A DNA stretch of 64,000 bases from Rheinheimera mangrovi (GCF_003990335.1 NZ_CP034683.1:758501-822500); one strand, 5' to 3'; shown: positions 56,501 to 63,888, counted from the first letter of the stretch. The notes: generated from the letters alone by a model not told the origin. Made by a program: numbers and translations.

Positions 56501-56840
56501 AATAAGTCAATCACAGAAAAGCACAGACTTTACATCTCAGGCATTAGTTTTGTATCAGGAGTTCTATGCTGCTGAACCCGGTAATCCAAGATTAGTGCTT
56601 GCATTAGCTGAAACTGAACTGCTGCAGGCTAGGCATTACAGGACACAATTACAACATGATAAAAGCAAGCAATCCTGCGCCAAGGTAAAGAGCCTACTGG
56701 AACCTTTGCAGCAAAAAGATAAAAAGCCTCACTATATCCAACCTTATGCTTTAGCTTTAACCTGCCTTAATGAGCTGGATCAACACCCTGAGTTGCAAAA
56801 GCTTTTACAGAAATCGAATATCGTACTCAGTGCTTTCTAA
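53565..56840 (+). CDS. Winged-helix / STAND ATPase / TM / TPR signalling protein
   Basis: A 1091-residue protein with four parts. (1) Residues about 4-105: OmpR/CadC-type winged helix (LEPKAMDVLVLLCQNAGEVLS, IRKRGYRTL). (2) About 120-580: an nSTAND1-like NTPase opened by FPGLQAYDARYAKVFFGR, with Walker A GPSGSGKSSLINAG near 168 and Walker B-like FAIFIDRLEVL near 271; FSVAHEALLRRWPRA closes it. (3) One helix, about 590-608. (4) A C-terminal helical repeat region of TPR type to the end. The membrane helix puts the DNA-binding and ATPase domains inside and the TPR part in the periplasm. No function is established. GTG 53565 or ATG 53571 could start it; neither has a good ribosome site. The last third is more AT-rich. 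Confidence 0.82.
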   Translation: MVMIGTFFFGEWQVDPSANTLRLGKQLIQLEPKAMDVLVLLCQNAGEVLSSDEIVSICWPQAEVGDNPLHKIITQIRKALGDSATSSTYIETIRKRGYRTLAQVTFPLGQEQSATPQSWQGGSPFPGLQAYDARYAKVFFGRGSQIDTLLERIAQQVQYGRAFCLVLGPSGSGKSSLINAGVMPNLMQNSGYNGVKVESYSSLDLADLTPGQLLMQLASALLDWDLADQPVFDGCSAEQLADKLQHQMDWVLQSCKKALQNHSQNESKCRFAIFIDRLEVLLSSPLFSEEERLQFIDRMEQLATSGLVLVLSACRNEFYPLLVTYPSLMAGKARGAHFDLAPPGRAELLQMIRLPAIAANLSWDLDPNTAVPLDELLCSEAASNPDALPMLQYTLQELYLQRSDSNQLLFSVYKNLGGIEGAIGKNAEQAIAQLSTAEKDSLPRVLSLLVTLREDEQSITSRTALWQQLQNDAERTLVQAMVEHRLFVSHLQNAVPCFSVAHEALLRRWPRATAWIAEHHQSLSVKSRLQHLTKRWLAEDKHSAYLLADGKPLAEAQQLAQNGFFTLDSNEQAFILASGKRSKLVRTSRRLTFALLCVLTFTAVLMSFRSFEAEKLAQQKRLAAESLLGFMVGDFADKLRSIGRMDLLDGISNKALEYFSDFSDAEKDQYLSTQARLQHGQTLEAMGEVAYSRDKIDEAKTALLAAREKLTPVLSEQPDNLELLKTLGANAFWLGQIQYDANNWLEAKPELELYYSYSQAMYKIAPDSVDALMELSYATNSLGSLAMKLQEFEQATAFFDESLNLKLLAKAKDPTNTALIADIADTRSWLASAALSEGNANKAISVHLQIQSEFEKMNIRAKSDAYMLDKVFNSYSNLAVINDYQGLTMQAFELLHQAHRMLEQVIKQDPDNKVWQRSSFHYKVLLMRLNAKLRDSRINYTPDLLLHELLKMKGDYGSEQDYLRIYSNLLLESARYYQAISQSQKSTDFTSQALVLYQEFYAAEPGNPRLVLALAETELLQARHYRTQLQHDKSKQSCAKVKSLLEPLQQKDKKPHYIQPYALALTCLNELDQHPELQKLLQKSNIVLSAF

Positions 56841-56874
56841 AATTTTGTTCTTTAACCCAAACCAAGGAAAACTT

Positions 56875-57261
56875 ATGAACGCTACAACTTTAATTCAGGG
56901 CCCTATTATTGACGTCATGATTACGCTGGATGTTAATCAAGAACCTAAAGTCACTTATCTGCAGGATGGTGCAGTTTGCACTGGCAATGTGGTCGTGACT
57001 TGTGGAGAAAATATTACCTACAGACTGGTTAATTCTGCTGGTTATGCTTTTATGGGTGCTGGTTTTTTAACCCCTTATGACCAAATTATCGATGCGGTGC
57101 AGGTTTCAGCTGATGGTCAGGAGCTGGTACTGGTTGATGAAGACAGTGTAGTTGGTACAACAAAATTCCAGCTGATTTTCACTAATACAACCAATAGCTT
57201 GTTGTTATTAAGCCCTGACCCGCAAATAGTAAATAGAGATGTGGTACCTCCTAAGTCTTAG
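56875..57261 (+). CDS. Small beta-rich protein paired with the STAND/TPR gene
   Basis: A 128-residue protein lacking a signal peptide or helix. It is predicted to be mostly beta strands, with two Cys (AVCTGNVVVTCG) and a conserved tail SPDPQIVNRDVVPPKS. It may belong to the small proteins annotated as DP-EP family in Alteromonadales; that is from memory, not a search. AAGGA precedes ATG 56875, 34 bases after the STAND/TPR stop, so it is co-transcribed. The function is unknown. A broken relative lies downstream. Confidence 0.7.
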   Translation: MNATTLIQGPIIDVMITLDVNQEPKVTYLQDGAVCTGNVVVTCGENITYRLVNSAGYAFMGAGFLTPYDQIIDAVQVSADGQELVLVDEDSVVGTTKFQLIFTNTTNSLLLLSPDPQIVNRDVVPPKS

Positions 57262-57290
57262 TACTTATAGCAATTAGTAACTCTTAATCT

Positions 57291-57313
57291 AAAAGCCCCA
57301 ATCGGGGCTTTTT
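57291..57313 (+). terminator. Terminator after the small beta-rich protein gene
   Basis: AAAAGCCCC/GGGGCTTTTT with loop AATC. It closes the STAND/TPR operon. A very similar hairpin follows the downstream pseudogene. Confidence 0.9.
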
Positions 57314-57434
57314 CAGCGTTAAAAAAGCCATAACTTAAACTATCCCCAATTTTCTATTGTGTATTCCCTGTCCCGCTATTAGTATGGAGCCAGATTTGTC
57401 CCCATCTTAACCCTTTCAATTAAAAGGAATTAGC

Positions 57435-58319
57435 GTGAAAAAAACGACTTTACTTTTTACTGCTTTATTAGCAGCAGCGCCATTTTTCAGTCAGGCCGCC
57501 ACCCAACAAGAAATTGATCTGGCACTTGCCCCTGTAAAAACCAATGCTGATTTGCAGTAGCTGTTAAATTCCGCTTCGCCTTTATACCCGTCGCACTTGA
57601 AGCTGCGGCTTTGTTGACTGCGCCATCTCGCCCCAGTCGCATAGGTAAGCTATGCTCCTGGAGGCTCACTGACTTGTCGCCTCTCCGCAACTCCAAGTTT
57701 CTTGGGTAAAGATGCACTGGAACAGCATGTATTTCAGTTTGTCAGCAGTGTGAAGTTTTCGAAAAAACACCAGCAAATCAGCTTTGATAAAGAGCTGCTG
57801 GAAACCAATTTGTCGGCCACTGAAATTTATAAAATTCTGGCGCTGTTTGGCCAATAAAGTAGCATCAGCCAGTATCAAAATGCGCTGATTATCACTGACA
57901 CCGACAAATTGTTATTAACAGGCTCCAGCTTGCCATTTTGTAATGCCGCCGACCCTATCGAAACCAGTGTCACCTTAGATAAAAATAAACAGGCGATATT
58001 TGGTTATGCCCAAAGTGGTGTAGTTTGTGACGGTAATGTCGAGCTGACTGAAAATACCACTATTACCTATGTGTTGGTGCCGGGCAAAAAATCGCCTAAA
58101 GGTTTACGTTTAATAGGCGCTGGTTTTACCAACCCTTTTGACGGTCATATAGAAAAAGTGACGGTAAGTAGCGACGGCCAAAGCATTCAGCTGGAGAATA
58201 ATATTGAAAACTCCGGTGTCAGCAAATACCAGTTTATCCTCGAGTCGGAAGAAAATGATTTGCTGCTGGTAAGCCCGGATCCGCAGATTGTAAACAAGGA
58301 AGATGTGCCACCTAAGTGA
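57435..58319 (+). pseudogene. Broken paralogue of the small beta-rich protein, interrupted by an ERIC-like repeat
   Basis: One frame starts at GTG 57435 with a signal peptide (MKKTTLLFTALLAAAPFFSQAA), then hits a stop at 57558. After the repeat at 57582-57710 the same frame resumes (KDALEQHVFQFVSSVKFSKK), meets another stop at 57855, and then reads on through a domain matching the upstream small protein (VCDGNVELTEN, GLRLIGAGFTNPFDG, LLLVSPDPQIVNKEDVPPK) to 58319. So an exported two-part protein was once encoded. The open stretch from 57909 lacks a credible start. Confidence 0.75.
57582..57710 (-). repeat. ERIC/IRU-like repeat, full copy 4, inside the pseudogene
   Basis: Inverted relative to copies 1-3. 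It runs from TTTATACCCGTCGCACTTGA to CCAAGTTTCTTGGGTAAA, with the core CGCCCCAGTCGCATAGG..CTATGCTCCTGGAGG. It interrupts a frame that is continuous on either side. Confidence 0.87.
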
Positions 58320-58422
58320 GCCTGCTAAAGCTGTTGTGTTTGGCGGTAAAAGCTGAATAGCTGTTGTTATAAGCAAGTGTGAACAGGATTATTACTGCTG
58401 ACACAGGCGATAAAGTTGAATT

Positions 58423-58445
58423 AAAGCCCCAGTTGGGGCTTTTTT
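58423..58445 (+). terminator. Terminator after the pseudogene
   Basis: AAAGCCCC/GGGGCTTTTTT with loop AGTT. It would have closed the transcript of the broken gene. Confidence 0.88.
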
Positions 58446-58574
58446 AGTTTATTAGAGAATTTTATTCTATTTAAATTCAATGATTTAAATCAGAAGGTTG
58501 CCGGAAGGTTTGTTTTTTCCATAAGTTCTAAAGTCATGCTCAGTAAACGCAGTAATGCGTCGGTATAAGGGCTT

Positions 58575-59627
58575 ATGGAGCACAGACCTATGACTGGTTC
58601 AGCACAAACTAAAAGATTATATTTAACTTCTGCACCTGTAAGTGAAGCGAATGGCAGTAGTGCCGAGTTAAACCCTTCACTTTATAATCGCAACGATGTA
58701 AGCCGGATCGATTTTTCTGGTGCTGGTGGTTATGCGGTCCCTCATCTTGAGTCTTTACCTGCTTTGATTGAGTACTTGTCTGAAGCTGTATTAGTGGTCA
58801 ATTCCAGCGGCACTATAGTGTGTATCAACAGCAAAGCAGCGCAGTTTTTGGGCCATACCCAGGGTGCATTACGGGGGCACTGCTGGCCGGACTTTTTAGT
58901 GAAACGCTATCAGCAGCATTACCACAGCCTGGTGGATATGGGCCGTCGGGGTTTATTGTCGCAGCAACAGTCGCCGGCTGAAATGGCCATTATTTGTGCT
59001 AATGGTGATGTCAAAGATATTGAGCTGTCGTTGTCCTATTTACCTTCAGACGACCCGCTGCTGGTGATAGTGATACGTGATTTATCCTCTTACAAAGCCG
59101 AGTGTTACAAGTTGCATACGCTGGCCTGCACCGACCCTTTAACAGCCTTGGCCAATCGCCGCCATTTTGAAGAAATGCTGCAACAATACTGGGACGAATG
59201 CAGTCGCAAACAGAGCCCTGTCAGTGTGCTGATTGTCGACGTCGATTATTTTAAACAGTTTAATGATCAATACGGTCATATTCAGGGCGACGAATGCCTG
59301 CGCCGTATTGCAGCTGCTATTTCGCTGGCTGTTCCCCGTGGTCAGGGTTTAGCGGCCCGTTATGGTGGTGAAGAGTTTGCATTGATTCTGCCTTACCACG
59401 ACGAAGCTATGGCCAAAGCCGTGGCATTAAGAGTGCAGCATTATGTCAGTCTGCTGAATTTTTGTGAGCAAGGCCTGTCGGAGGAGCTCGCTGTCACTGT
59501 CAGTCAGGGCTATGCCAGTGAAAGCAGCGGCCAGTTCCGCACTCCTTTTGCCATGTTATGTGCGGCCGATACGGCTTTGTATCGCGCTAAGGCAGAAGGA
59601 AGGAATTGTATTAGCGCTTGCTGCTAA
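58575..59627 (+). CDS. Cytoplasmic PAS-GGDEF diguanylate cyclase
   Basis: A 350-residue protein. After about 50 non-conserved residues comes a PAS domain (LPALIEYLSEAVLVVNSSGTI to VIRDLSSYK), then a GGDEF domain with DPLTALANRRHFEE, DVDYFKQFNDQYGH and the active-site YGGEEFAL, so it should make c-di-GMP. No RxxD inhibitory site precedes the signature. No membrane helix. ATG 58575 and ATG 58590 are both possible starts; the second has GGAG 9 bases upstream. Confidence 0.92.
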   Translation: MEHRPMTGSAQTKRLYLTSAPVSEANGSSAELNPSLYNRNDVSRIDFSGAGGYAVPHLESLPALIEYLSEAVLVVNSSGTIVCINSKAAQFLGHTQGALRGHCWPDFLVKRYQQHYHSLVDMGRRGLLSQQQSPAEMAIICANGDVKDIELSLSYLPSDDPLLVIVIRDLSSYKAECYKLHTLACTDPLTALANRRHFEEMLQQYWDECSRKQSPVSVLIVDVDYFKQFNDQYGHIQGDECLRRIAAAISLAVPRGQGLAARYGGEEFALILPYHDEAMAKAVALRVQHYVSLLNFCEQGLSEELAVTVSQGYASESSGQFRTPFAMLCAADTALYRAKAEGRNCISACC

Positions 59628-59639
59628 TTGCCCGAACGC

Positions 59640-59720
59640 TGTAGGGGCGGGGTTTATCCCCGCCCGTTTAATGATACCGCGGTGTTTATAGAAGGGCAGG
59701 GACAAGCCGCCGCCCCTACA
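59640..59720. repeat. REP-like palindromic element with TGTAGGGGCGG ends
   Basis: TGTAGGGGCGG (from 59640) and CCGCCCCTACA (ending 59720) are inverted. Inside, GGCGGGGTTTATCCCCGCC forms its own hairpin. It belongs to the same family as the shorter palindromes at 21.4 and 61.1 kb. Confidence 0.78.
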
Positions 59721-59762
59721 AAAACAGCTGGTTTTGCTGCAACAACGCCAGCTGATTGTTTT

Positions 59763-59789
59763 ACGCCTCGCTGCAAAGAGGCGTTTTTA
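59763..59789 (+). terminator. Hairpin terminator of the diguanylate cyclase gene
   Basis: ACGCCTC/GAGGCGT with an 8-base loop, followed by five T. Confidence 0.75.
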
Positions 59790-59865
59790 TTTATGGTCAG
59801 GCCCTTTTGTCACCCTAACTTAGCGCCTAAGATAAGCCACTTTAAATAGCTTTTAAGTTCTTGTT

Positions 59866-60435
59866 ATGGCACTTCAACTTATCTCCCCAGACCAATGGCA
59901 CACTCAGGCCTGGAAAAATGGCGGCGGAATTACGCATCAACTCGCCCGTTCTGACGACCAAAGCGGCATGCGCTGGCGTGTTTCTATAGCCGAAGTCGCC
60001 AGCGACGGTCCCTTTTCCCGTTTTGAACAAATCGACCGCATTATTATGCTGCTGCAAGGCAATGGTTTTTGTTTGCATGGGGCAAAAGAGCAGGCAGTTG
60101 TGTTGGATAAAGATTTACAGCCTTTTGCTTTTGCCGGTGAAACAACCATTGACTGCACATTAATAGCAGGGCCAGTACGGGATTTTAATCTGATGACCAG
60201 GCGCTCTGATGTCAAAGCCAGCTTGCAGGTATTGTCTGTAACTGAACCTTTATCTTTAACTCTTGCCAATGAATCTTTGTTATATCTGGCTTCTGGTCAG
60301 CTTCAGCTAAGTTTCAAAGAGCAGAGTTATCAACTGGACGCAGGGCAAAGCTTGTTATGCACAGCTGAGGCAGGGGAGTTGCAGATAAAAGCCAGTGCAG
60401 AGCCCTGTCGGTTGGTGTGGATTAGAATTTTGTAG
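59866..60435 (+). CDS. hutD: HutD-family protein
   Basis: A 189-residue cupin of the HutD (Ves-like) family. WKNGGGITHQLARS, RWRVSIAEVASDGPFSRF and DRIIMLLQGNGFCLHG are diagnostic. In Pseudomonas HutD tunes expression of the hut genes, though its ligand is debated. Here it stands alone, 20 kb from the damaged hut cluster, with no operon partner. The ATG has no strong ribosome site. Confidence 0.87.
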   Translation: MALQLISPDQWHTQAWKNGGGITHQLARSDDQSGMRWRVSIAEVASDGPFSRFEQIDRIIMLLQGNGFCLHGAKEQAVVLDKDLQPFAFAGETTIDCTLIAGPVRDFNLMTRRSDVKASLQVLSVTEPLSLTLANESLLYLASGQLQLSFKEQSYQLDAGQSLLCTAEAGELQIKASAEPCRLVWIRIL

Positions 60436-60750
60436 CAGTTTGCTACTGAATTAAAACGCTTTCGCCGTTGGCGAGATACTTTCTTTTGTGTCGCCAAAAG
60501 AAAGTATCCAAAGAAAAGGCGACCCTGGCCGCTGCGAAAGCCCGCTCAAAAAAGTGCGTCCAAGGCGACTCGGCAACTCGTTCGTTGCTACCGCTCCTCT
60601 CTCAAACACTCCTCGTCTTAAAACCTTGGCCACCCATTTTTGAGCGGCTTGCGGCTAAGGGGGAAAAGAGGTAGCTTCGTTTTATATTGATTTAACTGAC
60701 ACAGCCATTGATTAAAAGTAGTGGCTACATGTAACTACAAGAAGGTTTTT
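60436..60750. repeat. Gap with a hairpin-led interspersed-like element
   Basis: GATACTTTCTTTTG/CAAAAGAAAGTATC is a perfect 14-bp inverted repeat (60475-60508) with a 6-base loop. About 160 bases of unusual GC-rich sequence follow (to about 60670). I recall such blocks as recurrent intergenic sequences in gammaproteobacteria, but no second copy is in this window. No gene is supported; the open frames here look spurious. Confidence 0.55.
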
Positions 60751-61125
60751 ATGTCCAAACAACATTCCCCTGGCTTTCTGGCTGTGGTCGACGATGCCAA
60801 AAGCAGGGTGAAAGAGCTGACTATTGCTGATTTACAGCAGTTTCCAACCCCTTATGTGCTGGTTGATGTGCGGGAGGATTTAGAGTGGCTGGCCGGGCAT
60901 TTGCCTGCTGCTATTCATTTGGGTAAAGGTGTGATTGAACGGGATGTGGAAAAAGCAGTGCAGGATAAACAACAAACGCTGATTTTGTATTGTGGTGGTG
61001 GTTTTCGTTCGGCATTAGCGGCCGATATGCTGCAGAAAATGGGTTATCAGGATGTCTGGAGTCTGGCGGGGGGGTATACAGCCTGGGTCAATGCTGGGCT
61101 GCCTTTGACTAAGCCACAACTGTGA
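60751..61125 (+). CDS. Rhodanese-domain protein
   Basis: A 124-residue single-domain rhodanese. The catalytic Cys lies in LYCGGGFRSALAADML, and YVLVDVREDLEWLAGHLPAAIHL is the substrate-side signature. Such proteins move sulfane sulfur as a persulfide in the cytoplasm. AAGAAGG fixes ATG 60751 over the upstream ATG at 60721. It converges on suhB. Confidence 0.92.
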   Translation: MSKQHSPGFLAVVDDAKSRVKELTIADLQQFPTPYVLVDVREDLEWLAGHLPAAIHLGKGVIERDVEKAVQDKQQTLILYCGGGFRSALAADMLQKMGYQDVWSLAGGYTAWVNAGLPLTKPQL

Positions 61126-61130
61126 TGAAC

Positions 61131-61202
61131 GAAGCGGGACGGGATAAACCCGCAGAGTTTGGAATAGAACGCAAGACGGGACGGGATAAACCCGTCCCCT
61201 AC
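61131..61202. repeat. Tandem GGGACGGGATAAACCCGTCCC-type palindromes
   Basis: Two copies of GACGGGATAAACCCG lie about 45 bases apart (61138-61153 and 61182-61198), and the second is followed by TCCCCTAC. They sit in the convergent gap between the rhodanese gene and suhB. They are of the same type as the palindromes at 21.4 and 59.6 kb. Confidence 0.72.
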
Positions 61203-61210
61203 AGGGATAT

Positions 61211-62014
61211 TTACTTCAACAGAGATTCTGTTAAATGTGGGCGCATGCCTTTTAACATGGCACCTAATACTTTTGGACTGGCTGCAACAATGTTGCCGCT
61301 GCGCAGGTAGTTGTTACCACCAGCGAAGTCACTGATTAAGCCACCGGCTTCACGTAAAATCAGCTCGCCTGCAGCGAAATCCCACGGCTTTAAACCAATT
61401 TCCCAGAAACCATCAAAACGGCCTGCTGCGACATAACATAAATCCAGCGCTGCTGAACCAGTGCGGCGTACGTCTGCAGCCTGAATCATCAGAGTTTTAA
61501 AGGTTTCGGTGTACGCATCTAAATGATGTTTGTGTTTAAACGGAAAACCTGTCGCCAGAATAGCGCCGCCTAAATCAGGTAAATTGGTGGTACGGATACG
61601 ACGACCATTAAGCTGAGCGCCTGCACCACGGGATGCAGTGAAAACTTCACCACGTAATGGGTCAAAAACCACGGCCTGATCCAGTTTGCCCTGATGACGC
61701 AGAGCTATGGATACAGCAAAGTGAGGAATGCCTTTGATAAAGTTGGTGGTGCCATCAAGCGGGTCGATGATCCACTGGTAATCGCTATTGTTGTTGCCAT
61801 ATTCGCCGTTTTCTTCACCGATAATATCGTGATCCGGGAATGACTTACGTAAAACATGCACTATGGCCTGTTCTGCTTCTTTATCGATGTTGGTCACAAA
61901 GTCATTGGTGCCTTTCTGAGTCGTCTGAACTAAGTCCATCTGACCACAAGCTTTAGCGATGACATTACCTGCGCTGCGGGCAGCACGAATTGCGATGTTT
62001 AACATCGGATGCAT
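61211..62014 (-). CDS. suhB: Inositol-1-monophosphatase SuhB
   Basis: A 267-residue magnesium-dependent phosphatase, the same length as E. coli SuhB, which also acts in rRNA antitermination. Metal-binding motifs are GEENGEY, WIIDPLDGTTNF and LKPWDFAAGELI. The start MHPMLNIAIRAARSAGN at 62014 matches the family; an upstream frame to 62272 is rejected. It is preceded by the two-component genes on the same strand, 80 bases away. Confidence 0.96.
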   Translation of the reverse strand: MHPMLNIAIRAARSAGNVIAKACGQMDLVQTTQKGTNDFVTNIDKEAEQAIVHVLRKSFPDHDIIGEENGEYGNNNSDYQWIIDPLDGTTNFIKGIPHFAVSIALRHQGKLDQAVVFDPLRGEVFTASRGAGAQLNGRRIRTTNLPDLGGAILATGFPFKHKHHLDAYTETFKTLMIQAADVRRTGSAALDLCYVAAGRFDGFWEIGLKPWDFAAGELILREAGGLISDFAGGNNYLRSGNIVAASPKVLGAMLKGMRPHLTESLLK

Positions 62015-62093
62015 AACGATTACCTTATTGTATAAAGAACAGTCAAAAGAGCGGCGCGTATTGTAGCCGCTGACAAGAAAAAGTAAAGCGAAT

Positions 62094-62606
62094 TCAGGGC
62101 CTGTGTTTTTGTAGTTTGCGTTGCAAGGTACGTCTGTGCATAGCCAATGCTTTGGCGGTCTGGGATATATTGCCCTGATGCTGTTCCAGAACCCGTTGAA
62201 TATGCTCCCATTCCAGCTGATCTGTCGATAAAACATCGGCTTCATTTGTTGCTGTTGTGCTGACTTGACCACTTAAAGCCTGAGTTAAAGTTGCGAAATC
62301 TACAGGCTTGGTCAGGTAGTCGTCTGCTCCGGCTTTTACCGCTTGCACTGCAGTAGCTATGCTGGCATAGCCCGTAAGTAATACGATGCGACATTTCGGC
62401 AGCTGTTGTCGTAACGGCGCCACATAATCCAGCCCAGAGACAGTACCAAAACGTAAATCCAGCAGATAACAATCGGCCTGTTCTGCCACTAATAAATCTG
62501 GGCTTACTGCCTCGTTATAGCTTTGCACCTGATGCCCCAAGCCTTCCAGTCGGCGGCACAAAGTTCGGGTTAAGGTGACATCATCGTCCAGTAGCACCAA
62601 TCTCAT
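62094..62606 (-). CDS. RegA/PrrA-like response regulator
   Basis: A 170-residue regulator. The receiver domain has the acidic LLDDD, the phosphoacceptor Asp in CYLLDLRFG, LLTGYAS and LTKPVDF. After a linker comes a Fis-type helix-turn-helix (GNISQTAKALAMHRRTLQRKL), the mark of the RegA/PrrA/ActR/RoxR group that governs redox-dependent genes. Its ATG overlaps the kinase stop (ATGA), so the pair is translationally coupled. Confidence 0.9.
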   Translation of the reverse strand: MRLVLLDDDVTLTRTLCRRLEGLGHQVQSYNEAVSPDLLVAEQADCYLLDLRFGTVSGLDYVAPLRQQLPKCRIVLLTGYASIATAVQAVKAGADDYLTKPVDFATLTQALSGQVSTTATNEADVLSTDQLEWEHIQRVLEQHQGNISQTAKALAMHRRTLQRKLQKHRP

Positions 62607-63880
62607 CGCGGGTTACCAATAAAAACAATACGGGTTAATACACCTGTTCCTGCACAATTCTCCCGTTCCACTTTGCCACCTAAACTCTCAATAGACACAT
62701 TGGCCAGAAACTGGCCTAAGCCTAAACCCTCTTCACTTTGGTGTGGCCTTTTGCCTAATTGCGCCAGATCGTGCTCTGGCAAACCAGGACCATAATCCCT
62801 AATCTGTAGCTCCAACTGACTGTTGTTTTGCTGCATGGTAAGACTTAATTTGGGTTGTTTATTTTGCAAACTGGCATCAGCTGCATTATCCAGAATGTTA
62901 AATAAAGCCGCCGCCAGACTCATGCTGTCAGTGACAGTTAAAGGCGACTCGTCGCTGCTGAAACTCTGCTCCATGCTGATCTCTGGTCTGCTGACCAGCC
63001 AAAGCTGAATACTGTGTTCTATAGCGTTATACAAAGGTTGCGGCTGTACGTCACCTTTACGCAGTTGCTGCGCATTAGTACGAAGCTGCAATACTATCTG
63101 CTGACAGAGCTGTAATTGCTGACGCAGATCGGCAGCTAAGGCCAGGTCTTGTTGTTGCTCTGTCAGCTCGTCAGTGAGTAACACCAGGTTTTGCAGTGGT
63201 GTCGCCAAGTCATGAGCTGCGTTGGCGGCGTAAGTCGCGACCGCCAGTACTTGCTCGTGCTGCAGTTGTTTTTGTTGCAGCTTATTTAATTGGGCCGAGG
63301 TGATACGAATACGTTGGGTTTGAGCGCTGATAAACCAGCTGACGATAAAAGCGCTAAAGCTAAAAGCCCACCACATCTGGCTGATATGCTGGCTAAAGGG
63401 TTCTGTCGTAATGTTCTGAGCACTGTGATGCTGATGCGCTGAATGGTCACCTGCCAGCGGAATTTGTAACAGCAAGCTGTAACAGCCAATAGCTAAAACC
63501 GCCATCAGATAACTGGGACCTGCGGAGAATAAGACTGCGGTTACGGCAACAGGCAGCAATAAAATAGCGACAAATCCATTACTGGCACCACCTGTCATGG
63601 CCAACAGGGCGGTGATCATAAAGAGATCAATAAAAATACTGATTGCGATAAAACGTTGTTCAGAACCTTGGTGACCACGCCACAGCTTCAGGCTGATATT
63701 GGTAAATATATGCACTGCTAAGACAAAACACAGCAGGCTCCAGCTATGGATAGAATAATCAAACAAATAGCCAATAAGGCTCGCCAGCAGCTCCAAACTA
63801 ATGAGGACCCAACGAAAGCGCTGCAATTGCTCAATGGGGTGGTCTAGGTTGGAGCTGTTGTTGAAAGAAATGCTGTTCAT
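62603..63880 (-). CDS. RegB/PrrB-like redox sensor histidine kinase
   Basis: A 425-residue kinase: about six N-terminal helices, then a dimerisation helix with the phospho-His in NAAHDLATPLQNLVLL, and an ATPase domain (N box DNAADAS, G1 RDYGPGLP, G2 GLGLGQFLAN). TGGASNGFVAI in the membrane region resembles the quinone-binding GGxxNPF of RegB, with Gly for Pro. The pair with the downstream RegA-like regulator suggests control of respiratory genes. The start has no strong ribosome site, and a hairpin terminator ends 8 bases before it. Confidence 0.88.
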   Translation of the reverse strand: MNSISFNNSSNLDHPIEQLQRFRWVLISLELLASLIGYLFDYSIHSWSLLCFVLAVHIFTNISLKLWRGHQGSEQRFIAISIFIDLFMITALLAMTGGASNGFVAILLLPVAVTAVLFSAGPSYLMAVLAIGCYSLLLQIPLAGDHSAHQHHSAQNITTEPFSQHISQMWWAFSFSAFIVSWFISAQTQRIRITSAQLNKLQQKQLQHEQVLAVATYAANAAHDLATPLQNLVLLTDELTEQQQDLALAADLRQQLQLCQQIVLQLRTNAQQLRKGDVQPQPLYNAIEHSIQLWLVSRPEISMEQSFSSDESPLTVTDSMSLAAALFNILDNAADASLQNKQPKLSLTMQQNNSQLELQIRDYGPGLPEHDLAQLGKRPHQSEEGLGLGQFLANVSIESLGGKVERENCAGTGVLTRIVFIGNPR

Positions 63881-63888
63881 GGTGTCTC

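Noticed and set aside
57909..58319. Intact gene for the second small beta-rich protein
   Set aside because: The frame opens with a TTG lacking a ribosome site and is continuous, through stops and a repeat, with an upstream leader; a pseudogene is the simpler reading.
60468..60674. 68-codon frame after hutD
   Set aside because: It lies in the hairpin-led GC-rich block, and its basic low-complexity sequence is typical of non-coding repeats.
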